From Bacteriovorax sp. PP10 (GTDB lineage: Bacteria; Bdellovibrionota; Bacteriovoracia; Bacteriovoracales; Bacteriovoracaceae), in the NCBI RefSeq assembly GCF_035013165.1, contig NZ_JAYGJQ010000002.1, positions 1,302,001-1,366,000 on the forward strand: a stretch of 64,000 bases of DNA, written 5' to 3'. The translations under genes and the position numbers were made by a program. Under the pieces are notes generated by a model that saw only the letters and a list, made by a program, of their open reading frames with translations, searched no databases and had not been told where the DNA came from. This document shows positions 9,735 through 17,370 of this stretch, in pieces. The stretch's first letter is position 1. The number at the start of each line of letters is the position of its first letter.

Positions 9735-11490
9735 TTTATTTTTATTTGAGGGCTCAAAGTTCATGCTGGTACTTGTACTAGTATGCTTGGCGATCTCTGC
9801 ATGGCTTGGGGTTTTAACTCCCAAGTTAATCGCAAATCTTTCTGCGACTTATGACAACGACGCACTTTTTGATAAAGCACTGATTGCTTTATTCATTAAC
9901 TTTGTGGCCGTTTATTTCAACCGAGTTATTTATCAGCTTGCCGTGAATAAGTATGTCCGCTTACTGATTCAATACGCCCGTACTCAAACTTATGGCAGAT
10001 GGCTTTCGAGCAATGAACACGACAGTGAAAAATACCCGCAGGGAGAAATCCTTTCGCGTATTATGTCTGATACAGAAGCTATCAGAGATTTAATTACTTC
10101 AGGATCTTTTGGGATCTTTATCGATCTGTGTTTTGTTATTTCATGTTTAGTGGGATTCATTACGCTTAACAAGTTCACTGGATTTTTCATCAGTGGGACA
10201 GAAATCTTAGCGACACTTGGTCTGATCTGGGGAAGTCAGTTAATGCGTGATGTATTCATGCGTTTAAGAAATGCTCAGGCGAAAGTCAATCGAGTGACAG
10301 CAAACGTTCTGGGAGGATTCTCTCAGATGTATTACACTCGTCACGATAACTACGCTTCAGAGAAATCAAACGTAGCTTTCGAAGACTTCCTTCAAAAACA
10401 AAACCAGGCCAACAACTTAGATGCTGCTTATTACGCTTTAGCAGAATCACTTTATCCAATTCTTCTGGCCCTGCTTATTTTTGTCTTTCCATTTTCTGGA
10501 TTAACCGAAGCAGCTCTTATTTTTGCTATCGTAGATTTAATTCAAAGGTCAATCAGTCCCATCAAAGAAATTTCCGGCAAGATTGCCAATATCCAAAGAG
10601 CAATTACGGGAATTGATCGCATTCAACATTTCTTGAATGATATGCCACTGAAATTGAACCTGACAAAAAGTCAGCTTCTATCAGAAGAGTATCACTCGAA
10701 ACTAGTGAAATTTGATGTGCGTGTACCAAGTTTTTCTTATCCAAAAAGAGTCAATAAAAATGCTGATGGAGTTGAGGAAGTCAGAGACTTCTTTTCACTT
10801 CAGGATATTTATTTTGAAGGGCGTCCAGGAGAGCTCATTGGGATCGTAGGACTTTCGGGTTCTGGGAAATCGACACTTCTCAATATTCTGGCAGGGAACC
10901 TGATTGCTTCTGAAGCAGTTGTGGACCTGACGATGAAATCTCAGGATGGCGAGTATCACTTAACAATTAGTGACCTTGATGAATACCGCCGTGAGGTGAG
11001 TATTGTTTCTCAGGAGTCCCATATTTTTAGTGAGTCTCTGATTTTCAATATCACCCTAAGGCGCGAGCTTGCTGCTTCGGAAGTGGACCATTTCCTTCGC
11101 GAGTGGAAGCATCTGGAAGAGAGCATTCCTTATTTAAAAACCATGGGACTTTCAGCTTACGAAAAAATTATCCCTAATAAGTTATCTCTGGGCCAAAAAC
11201 AGCTTCTGGCCGGAGTTCGTGCCTGTTACTTAAAAAAGAACATCGTCTTCTTTGATGAGATCTCTTCTGCACTTGATTCCGAGCTGGAATACGCCCTTAG
11301 AAAGTGTATTTTACTTATTCAGGAGTTCTCGTTAACCATTATCGTTGCCCACAGAGTGGAGACGATTATCGGGGCCGATAAGATTCTGGTCATGGAAAAA
11401 GGCCGAGTGGTCGACTCGGGTAATCACCAGGAGTTGATCGGAAAATCTAAAGTGTATCAAGAATTTATTGAGGAACTCTCGCATTCTTGA
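9706..11490 (+). CDS. ABC exporter half-transporter, subunit B
   Basis: 594 aa. An N-terminal exporter membrane domain (hydrophobic spans from residue 16, about 310 residues) is followed by an ATPase domain with canonical Walker A VGLSGSGKSTLL, Walker B VFFDEISSALD (catalytic Glu present) and H-loop VAHRVE. The signature motif is altered to LSLGQKQ. It overlaps subunit A by 29 bases. The substitutions are complementary: subunit A lacks the Glu and subunit B has the weak signature, as expected for heterodimeric exporters with one catalytic and one degenerate ATP site. Substrate cannot be read from sequence. Confidence 0.88.
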   Translation: MNTSKNKWYSLFLFEGSKFMLVLVLVCLAISAWLGVLTPKLIANLSATYDNDALFDKALIALFINFVAVYFNRVIYQLAVNKYVRLLIQYARTQTYGRWLSSNEHDSEKYPQGEILSRIMSDTEAIRDLITSGSFGIFIDLCFVISCLVGFITLNKFTGFFISGTEILATLGLIWGSQLMRDVFMRLRNAQAKVNRVTANVLGGFSQMYYTRHDNYASEKSNVAFEDFLQKQNQANNLDAAYYALAESLYPILLALLIFVFPFSGLTEAALIFAIVDLIQRSISPIKEISGKIANIQRAITGIDRIQHFLNDMPLKLNLTKSQLLSEEYHSKLVKFDVRVPSFSYPKRVNKNADGVEEVRDFFSLQDIYFEGRPGELIGIVGLSGSGKSTLLNILAGNLIASEAVVDLTMKSQDGEYHLTISDLDEYRREVSIVSQESHIFSESLIFNITLRRELAASEVDHFLREWKHLEESIPYLKTMGLSAYEKIIPNKLSLGQKQLLAGVRACYLKKNIVFFDEISSALDSELEYALRKCILLIQEFSLTIIVAHRVETIIGADKILVMEKGRVVDSGNHQELIGKSKVYQEFIEELSHS

Positions 11491-11547
11491 TTTTTTAGCG
11501 ATATCCTACTGGCTGTTAAAATTATCTATCCAAGGTAGGAGACTAAG

Positions 11548-12603
11548 ATGAAAAAGCTTATGGGAAAACTATCCCCGCTAGTGGCCGTTGTAGCAGTTGC
11601 TGTTGTTGTTATTGCATGTAATAAAGATGCACAATCAAAACCAAATTTTATTTTTAAACCAGCTCCTTCAAAAGAGATTGTTGCCTCTATGGGTGGACAA
11701 CCTGTTCTTGAAAAAGATCTTGTTAAGGGAATCGAAAGTGACCTTTATGAGGCTGAGTTAAAAGTTTATGAAATTAAGTACGCGAAGCTTCAGTCGATGC
11801 TTCTAGAGCGTTTCATGAACCAGGATCCAGATAAGAAAAATCTTACGAATGACGAATTCCTAGATAAGTTCATTGCTAAAAACGTAAAAATTACGGACGC
11901 TCAAGTTGAGGCCTTCATTAAAGAACGCCAGATTCCAAAAGACCAAATCAACCCGGAAATCAAAGCTCGCATCGTTGAGTACTTAACTGTTGAATCTAAA
12001 AAAGTAGCAGTTGATAACTGGATTGCAGAAAAAACAAAAAAGACTCCGGTAGAAATCTACATCCAAAAACCATCACTTCCAATGTTCGAAGTAAACGTTG
12101 GGGACGCTCCATTTAAAGGTGGATCAGATGCAAAAGTAACGATCGTAGAATTCTCTGATTTCCAATGTCCATTTTGTTCGAAAGGAGCGCAAGTTCTTTC
12201 AGCTATCGAGAAAAAATACGGAAACAAAGTTAAAATCGCTTTCAAGCATTACCCGCTTCCATTCCATGCTCAAGCTAGAATTGCAGCAGAAGCTTCAATG
12301 TGTGCTAACGAGCAAGACACAAAACTATTCTGGAAAATGCACGACGCTATGTTTGCTGACCAATCTAAGCTTGATAAAGACAACTTAATCGCTACTGCTA
12401 AAAAAGCAGGCGTAAAAGAAGCGGAATTCAAAGCTTGTCTTGAATCAGGAAAATTCAAAGCAAAAGTCGATGCTAACGTAGCAGAAGGTGGAGTGATCGG
12501 AATCAAGTCAACTCCAACTTTCTTCATTAATGGAAAATTGATCAGTGGAGCTCAACCACTTGAGGTTTTCTCGGAAGTTATCGATTCAGAGCTAGCAAAG
12601 TAG
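11548..12603 (+). CDS. Lipoprotein with SurA-like N-domain and DsbA-like thioredoxin domain
   Basis: 351 aa. A hydrophobic leader ends in a lipobox-like VVIAC, so it is probably lipid-anchored facing the periplasm. Residues about 45-165 are helical and resemble the N-terminal region of SurA/PpiC chaperones (VASMGGQPVLEKDL opening). Residues about 180-350 are a DsbA/DSBA-like oxidoreductase domain with active site Cys207-Pro-Phe-Cys210 (FSDFQCPFCSKG) and the cis-proline loop STPTFFING. Role inferred: oxidative folding or disulfide exchange on exported proteins, with the N-domain holding substrate. It lies 57 bp after the ABC exporter and may be co-transcribed. The many cysteine-containing secreted proteins in this window are plausible clients. 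Confidence 0.85.
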   Translation: MKKLMGKLSPLVAVVAVAVVVIACNKDAQSKPNFIFKPAPSKEIVASMGGQPVLEKDLVKGIESDLYEAELKVYEIKYAKLQSMLLERFMNQDPDKKNLTNDEFLDKFIAKNVKITDAQVEAFIKERQIPKDQINPEIKARIVEYLTVESKKVAVDNWIAEKTKKTPVEIYIQKPSLPMFEVNVGDAPFKGGSDAKVTIVEFSDFQCPFCSKGAQVLSAIEKKYGNKVKIAFKHYPLPFHAQARIAAEASMCANEQDTKLFWKMHDAMFADQSKLDKDNLIATAKKAGVKEAEFKACLESGKFKAKVDANVAEGGVIGIKSTPTFFINGKLISGAQPLEVFSEVIDSELAK

Positions 12604-12626
12604 TACTTAATACCTGACTAATTACA

Positions 12627-12651
12627 GAGGGCAAAGGTCATCTTTGCCCTC
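12627..12651 (+). terminator. Strong hairpin after the DsbA-like gene
   Basis: A perfect 10-bp stem (GAGGGCAAAG / CTTTGCCCTC) with loop GTCAT begins 24 bases after the stop codon. No clear T-run follows (CTCCAAAAG), so it may be a weak or factor-assisted terminator or a 3' stabilising structure. Confidence 0.45.
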
Positions 12652-12734
12652 CTCCAAAAGCACCCTCCAATCTTATATACTTGTTTAATGCTAATCCCTC
12701 TCGTTTCAATAGGGGACAACGCTTAAAGGGTATT

Positions 12735-14645
12735 ATGGATATTAAAGAATCAGTCGCCGCAAAAGATCGTTATCGTGAAGCTCAGGTAGAGTTGAAGAGC
12801 AGTTACGACCGCGACCTTAAAAACATTAAAGATAATTTTGATGGAAAGATTGAAAAACAATCTAAGAACTACTCTGAACATAAAACTAAATTAGAAGAAG
12901 AAAACCAAATCAATAATGAGTTTTACACTGATAAAACCAGATCGGCGATTAACCGCGGACAAGAAGAATTTAAAACTAAGTTAAAAGAAAATACGAATAG
13001 ATTTGAAAAAGAAAAGAACTCTTCGAAAGCAGATTTTAGCGAGAAGCTTACTGACTTAAGTAGTGCTTACAAAAAAAGCTTCGATGAAAATAACCGCTAC
13101 CACGACCAGGTGAAAAAATCCCTGGGGGACAAGTACACGACTGCAAGCAAGCGCTCGGATGCGGAGTTCAATAGCAAGATTAGTGGAATGTCTGAAAAGA
13201 TGACGACTGAAAATGCAAAGTCACGTGACAACGAACGCGCTGACCGCATGTCCTTAATGGCGAAAAACTCAGAAGAATTAGACTCTCTGAGAGTCAATGC
13301 GACTGATTCAAAATATAAAGAAGTCTCACGCTTAAAACAAGACAATGAAAATCTTCGTACGACGCTGGGAAGAGACAATCAAATGCTTAAAGATCGTCAG
13401 GAAGAAAGAGTTGCTGATCTAATGAAGCTTAAAGGCAAAGAAAGTGACGATGGAATGAAGAACTTTGAAAACCTTCAACAAAACATCCGTCAAAAAAATA
13501 TTAATGAGCAGGAAAAAATGAATGCCTCTCATAATGCTGAAGCTAAAAACTTAGAAAAGAAATTCAATGATGACGTAAGAAACATCAACAATATTGCCAA
13601 TCAGAAAATTAAAGGTGGGACATCTGCTGATACATTAGTAGATGAATTAAAACAAACTAAGACTTCTTATGAGAACCGTTTAGCGGCAGCTCATGATGAA
13701 ATTAACCGCAGCAACCAGGTTAGCGCGGAAAAAGAAAAGACAACGGACTTGATGTTCCGAGATAAAATCAAGGAAATGAAAACTTCTCAAATCGAAAACA
13801 TGTCGAAGAAAGAAGCAGAGGCCAATGAGACTTTAAATAAAACTGTTTATGAAAATAGAGAAAATTTTAACTCTTTATCGGAACGCTTTAAAGCTGATGC
13901 CGGCCTTGTCAAAAAAGAAACTGACGCTAAGTTTGCTCAGTCAAATGGTGACAGTAAAAACAAAATTAAAGAACAAAGAGTTGAGTTTGGTAGAGTCGTT
14001 AATTCCATGAATGATAAGAATATGGAAACAATCAATTCACTTAAAGAAGACTTAACAAAAGATAAGTCAGTAACCATTGAAAAAACTAAAAAAGCTTTTA
14101 GCGAAGAAAAAATCGCTATGAAAGACAGCTTTAACCGTCAGGCGACTATCCGCGATTCATTGTATGAGCAAAAGCTTGCTGATTTAGAAAAACAAACTAG
14201 CAAAATTATTGATAACTATGAAAACCGTATTTCTCAGATTGCTAGAAAGGCCGAAGCTGAAGTGACGTCGGTAAAAAGTAGAGAAGAGACAAGAAAGCTA
14301 AAAGAAGGGCAGGCCAATGCCATGGCCTTCGAGAGTCTAAGACAAGAACAGCAAAATGATATTGCCCAGATGCGTGATAAGTACGAAGGAACAATTCAGC
14401 GAAACCAAGCTTTATCTGAACAAAAAACAGGTTCTATTGTTCAAAAATATGAAGATACGATTCTTCGCGAGAGAAATGACCACCAGAAAGAACTTGCTGT
14501 TCGTTTAGGTGAGGCACAAACCCAGTTCGAAACACTTTATAAGAGTTCTGAGCTTGAGAAGACGACTCTTAGGAACCAGTATGAGCAACGCATTGAGAAT
14601 ATGAAATTAGCAAGTTCTGCAAATGAACGTTCAAAAAAGGTGTAG
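12735..14645 (+). CDS. Long coiled-coil protein of unknown function
   Basis: 636 aa from the ATG at 12735, four bases after AAAGGG. A TTG at 12681 is in frame but overlaps a TATACT -10-like hexamer and lacks a ribosome site. The whole chain is charged (K, E, D, R, N, Q), lacks cysteine and proline-rich segments, and shows heptad-like spacing, so it should form extended alpha-helical coiled coils. There is no signal peptide or membrane span. No enzymatic motif is visible. It could be a cytoskeletal or scaffold protein; the sequence does not decide. It is followed at 48 bp by pyruvate kinase. Confidence 0.75.
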   Translation: MDIKESVAAKDRYREAQVELKSSYDRDLKNIKDNFDGKIEKQSKNYSEHKTKLEEENQINNEFYTDKTRSAINRGQEEFKTKLKENTNRFEKEKNSSKADFSEKLTDLSSAYKKSFDENNRYHDQVKKSLGDKYTTASKRSDAEFNSKISGMSEKMTTENAKSRDNERADRMSLMAKNSEELDSLRVNATDSKYKEVSRLKQDNENLRTTLGRDNQMLKDRQEERVADLMKLKGKESDDGMKNFENLQQNIRQKNINEQEKMNASHNAEAKNLEKKFNDDVRNINNIANQKIKGGTSADTLVDELKQTKTSYENRLAAAHDEINRSNQVSAEKEKTTDLMFRDKIKEMKTSQIENMSKKEAEANETLNKTVYENRENFNSLSERFKADAGLVKKETDAKFAQSNGDSKNKIKEQRVEFGRVVNSMNDKNMETINSLKEDLTKDKSVTIEKTKKAFSEEKIAMKDSFNRQATIRDSLYEQKLADLEKQTSKIIDNYENRISQIARKAEAEVTSVKSREETRKLKEGQANAMAFESLRQEQQNDIAQMRDKYEGTIQRNQALSEQKTGSIVQKYEDTILRERNDHQKELAVRLGEAQTQFETLYKSSELEKTTLRNQYEQRIENMKLASSANERSKKV

Positions 14646-14656
14646 TTAGTGGTAAG

Positions 14657-14686
14657 CTAGGTAGATAAAGAAATTTATCTACCTAG
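14657..14686 (+). promoter_or_regulatory. Hairpin overlapping the pyruvate kinase ribosome binding site
   Basis: A perfect 13-bp stem, CTAGGTAGATAAA and its complement, closes a GAAA tetraloop. The last two stem bases are the first two of the AGGA ribosome site (14685-14688), which is five bases from the pyk ATG at 14694. No T-run follows, so it is not a classic terminator. It could limit or stabilise pyk translation, or separate pyk from the upstream gene after RNA processing. Confidence 0.65.
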
Positions 14687-14693
14687 GACATCA

Positions 14694-16187
14694 ATGAGAC
14701 GCGCCAAAATTATAGCTACTATCGGCCCTTCGACAAATTCAAAAGAAATGTTATCAAAATTAATTGAAGCAGGCGTAAACGTCTGTCGAATTAATATGAG
14801 TCACGGAACTTATGAGGCCCATTCTGCGGTTATTAAAAATATTCGCGAAGCTTCTCGTGAGTCTGGATATGAAGTGGCGATTCTAGCTGATTTACAAGGG
14901 CCAAAAATCCGCGTTGATAAACTTCCTGAGCCACTTAAAATTGAAAATGGAACTGAATGGGTTATTGGAGCTGCTAAGCTTAAAGACAAATACCCTGAAT
15001 ACGCTGATTGTTACATCCCGACTATTTATGAAAACCTTGTGGCCGACTGTCACGATGGTGCAAGAATTCTTTTTGATGACGGGCTTATGTCCGCTGTTGC
15101 GACTGTTCGTGATCGTGATGTGTATAAAATTAAAATCATTACTGGTGGAACACTTAAATCAAACAAAGGAATTAACCTTCCTGATTGTGAAGTGTCTGCT
15201 CCGGCATTCACTGTAAAAGACCGCGAAGACTTAATGTTTGCTTTAAAAGAAGGTGCAGATTACGTGGCCCTTTCTTTTGTTCGTAGAAAAGAAGACATCA
15301 TGCAAGTGAAGACACTTTTACATGAATTAAAAGTGAATATCCCAATCATTTCTAAAATTGAGAAACCTCAGGCCGTAGACAATCTTGATGAAATTTTATC
15401 AGTGACAGATATGATCATGGTTGCCCGTGGAGATATGGGTGTTGAGGTTGGAAACCATTTAGTTCCAGCAATTCAGAAAAAAATTATTAAAGAATGTAAT
15501 GACCGCGGGATTCCAGTTATCACTGCGACTCAAATGTTAGAGAGTATGACGGAAAACCCGACTCCAACCAGAGCTGAAGCTTCTGACGTTGCCAATGCGA
15601 TTTGGGACGGAACAGATGCAGTTATGCTTTCAGGTGAATCAGCTTCAGGGAAATACCCTCTGGAAACTGTAAGAATGATGGATAGTATCGTCAGAGAAGC
15701 TGAGCGCACTCCAAAAGAGCGTCCACTTTTAAGACATCAGGATTTATCAAGTGTGACAGCTTCTATTATGGTTGCTGCTTCAATGATTGCTGAGAAAATT
15801 GGTGCCAGAAGAATTTTATCTGTGACTGAATCAGGAGCGTCTTGTTTACGTATCACTCAGTTCAGACCAAGCATTCCAGTTTTAGGAATTACAAACTCAA
15901 TTCAAGTGGCCCGCCGTATGTGTTTATACTGGGGTGTGAGTCCGTTTATTGTTATCGATCAGGAAAAAGAGTCTTCTGAGTTCATGAAAAATGTTCTTAA
16001 AGAAGTAAAAGACCGCTTAAAGCTAAAAAACGGTGACAAGTTAGTCGTGACAAAAGGTGACGGACAATTCTTCTCTCAAGGGAGTTCAAACTCTGTGAAA
16101 GTTGAATTAATCAAGGATACACCGAAGGTTATTGGCGGATCTCAAGGATTGGAAGAAGCTTCCGACGAAAAAAAAAAATCCTTCTAG
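14694..16187 (+). CDS. pyk: Pyruvate kinase
   Basis: 497 aa. Catalyses PEP + ADP to pyruvate + ATP, the last step of glycolysis, in the cytoplasm. The N-terminus RRAKIIATIGPSTNS, the substrate loop VCRINMSHG, LADLQGPKIR, the catalytic/metal region ISKIEKPQAVDNLDEI, MVARGDMGVE and the MLSGESASGKYP motif are all present, followed by the C-terminal allosteric domain. The last codons run through an 11-A tract (16168-16178) and stop two residues later. Read one base back on that tract, translation continues into a ferredoxin domain (next entry). The PEP carboxykinase at 50.4 kb works on the opposite direction of the PEP node. Confidence 0.96.
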   Translation: MRRAKIIATIGPSTNSKEMLSKLIEAGVNVCRINMSHGTYEAHSAVIKNIREASRESGYEVAILADLQGPKIRVDKLPEPLKIENGTEWVIGAAKLKDKYPEYADCYIPTIYENLVADCHDGARILFDDGLMSAVATVRDRDVYKIKIITGGTLKSNKGINLPDCEVSAPAFTVKDREDLMFALKEGADYVALSFVRRKEDIMQVKTLLHELKVNIPIISKIEKPQAVDNLDEILSVTDMIMVARGDMGVEVGNHLVPAIQKKIIKECNDRGIPVITATQMLESMTENPTPTRAEASDVANAIWDGTDAVMLSGESASGKYPLETVRMMDSIVREAERTPKERPLLRHQDLSSVTASIMVAASMIAEKIGARRILSVTESGASCLRITQFRPSIPVLGITNSIQVARRMCLYWGVSPFIVIDQEKESSEFMKNVLKEVKDRLKLKNGDKLVVTKGDGQFFSQGSSNSVKVELIKDTPKVIGGSQGLEEASDEKKKSF

Positions 16188-16375
16188 ACACGAATAACTG
16201 CGCTTCTTGCCAGGCATGCGTCCAGGTTTGTCCTCATGAAATCTGGGCCGTGACTAAAGATGAGAAAAAAATCACTTATATTGAAGCAAAAAATATTGGC
16301 AAGTGTGCGATGGACTTCGCATGCATCGATGCATGCCCAACAGGTGCCATCGAAATTATCCCACATTTTTCATAA
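16178..16375 (+). CDS. Ferredoxin-like 4Fe-4S domain without its own start codon (-1 frame of pyk)
   Basis: 65 codons and a stop, starting at ILLDTNNCASC. The first cluster motif is canonical CxxCxxCxxxCP (16199-16234). The second (16304-16339) is CxxDxxCxxxCP, with Asp in place of the second Cys, followed by TGAIEI as in true dicluster ferredoxins. No ATG, GTG or TTG precedes the first cysteine in this frame; upstream the frame runs back to a TGA inside pyk. The frame joins pyk by a -1 shift on the A11 tract. Its stop codon overlaps the queG start as TAATG, supporting real translation. Role inferred: electron transfer, either as a pyk C-terminal extension or a separate ferredoxin possibly serving QueG. 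Confidence 0.7.
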   Translation: MLLDTNNCASCQACVQVCPHEIWAVTKDEKKITYIEAKNIGKCAMDFACIDACPTGAIEIIPHFS

Positions 16376-17370
16376 TGGATTGGCTTAAAACTTTTGATGT
16401 CGTGGATTTCGGTTATACCGAAGAATCAGCGCCACAAACGCTATCGGCCTATAATGAATGGGTGTCCCGTGGCACTCATGCTCCTCTTCATTATCTCGAA
16501 GGGGAAAGACAACAGAAACGTCAGGACCTAAAAAATCACTGGAGCGATTTTCAATCGGCCCTGGTGTTTTTATTCTCTTATCACCCGGCACATTTTGAAC
16601 TTCAGCAATTAACAAAAAATAATCCAGACTGGAACGGGCTCAAAGTAGCGTCGTATACCTTGGGATTTGAAGGCGGGGATTATCACAACTTACTTCGTAC
16701 TAAACTTGAAGCGATTGGTGAAAAATTAAAGGCGGAACATGGTCTTGATTATAAAATAACTTTAGACACTCACCCTGTTTTAGAGCGCGATCTTGCGATG
16801 AGAGCGGGCCTTGGATGGTTTGGAAAAAATTCCATGCTCATCAATCGCAGTGAAGGAAGTTTTTTTATCATTGGATCATTACTGCTTAATCAGAAGCTCA
16901 ATTTAGCGACGAGAGCAGTGGAAACAGATCACTGTGGTCAATGCACCCGCTGTATAGATGCTTGTCCTACAGAGGCCATAGACCCACTATCGCGCACGAT
17001 TATTGCCCAGGATTGCATCAGTACATTTACGATTGAACAATTTAAAATCGATACCACCCCTTCGGCCAAAATGGATCTTACCAGCGGGGCCATCTTTGGA
17101 TGTGATATCTGCCAGGACGTCTGTCCATGGAATAAACGAGTCGACAGGCAACAAAAATTTCCACGCTTAAGCTGGAGTGCCGATCAAAAAAAGATTTTAG
17201 ATTTTTTTATGTTAAGGCCTGTAGCAGAACTTCATCAGGATTTGGAGAATAGGAGTGGGGGAGATTTTGAAAGGCTCTTTGATAAAACCTCTTTCTCCCG
17301 TTCAGGAAAAAGAGGTCTGCTTAAAAATATCAGATTATACATAGCTCAGAAGTTAAATATTCTTTCTTAG
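16375..17370 (+). CDS. queG: Epoxyqueuosine reductase
   Basis: 331 aa. Reduces epoxyqueuosine to queuosine in tRNA, the last step of Q biosynthesis, using cobalamin and two 4Fe-4S clusters. Two cluster motifs are visible: CGQCTRCIDACPTEAI and, later, CDICQDVCPWNKR. The family segment LERDLAMRAGLGWFGKNSMLI is present. I use the ATG at 16375, which overlaps the ferredoxin stop codon and gives the family-typical start; reading 24 codons further upstream only translates the ferredoxin DNA out of frame. The 3' end overlaps the convergent permease gene by 18 bases. Confidence 0.93.
   Translation: MDWLKTFDVVDFGYTEESAPQTLSAYNEWVSRGTHAPLHYLEGERQQKRQDLKNHWSDFQSALVFLFSYHPAHFELQQLTKNNPDWNGLKVASYTLGFEGGDYHNLLRTKLEAIGEKLKAEHGLDYKITLDTHPVLERDLAMRAGLGWFGKNSMLINRSEGSFFIIGSLLLNQKLNLATRAVETDHCGQCTRCIDACPTEAIDPLSRTIIAQDCISTFTIEQFKIDTTPSAKMDLTSGAIFGCDICQDVCPWNKRVDRQQKFPRLSWSADQKKILDFFMLRPVAELHQDLENRSGGDFERLFDKTSFSRSGKRGLLKNIRLYIAQKLNILS

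Noticed and set aside
16303-16374. Extended queG start at 16303
   Set aside because: These 24 codons are the ferredoxin DNA read in another frame; the ATG at 16375 gives the family N-terminus.
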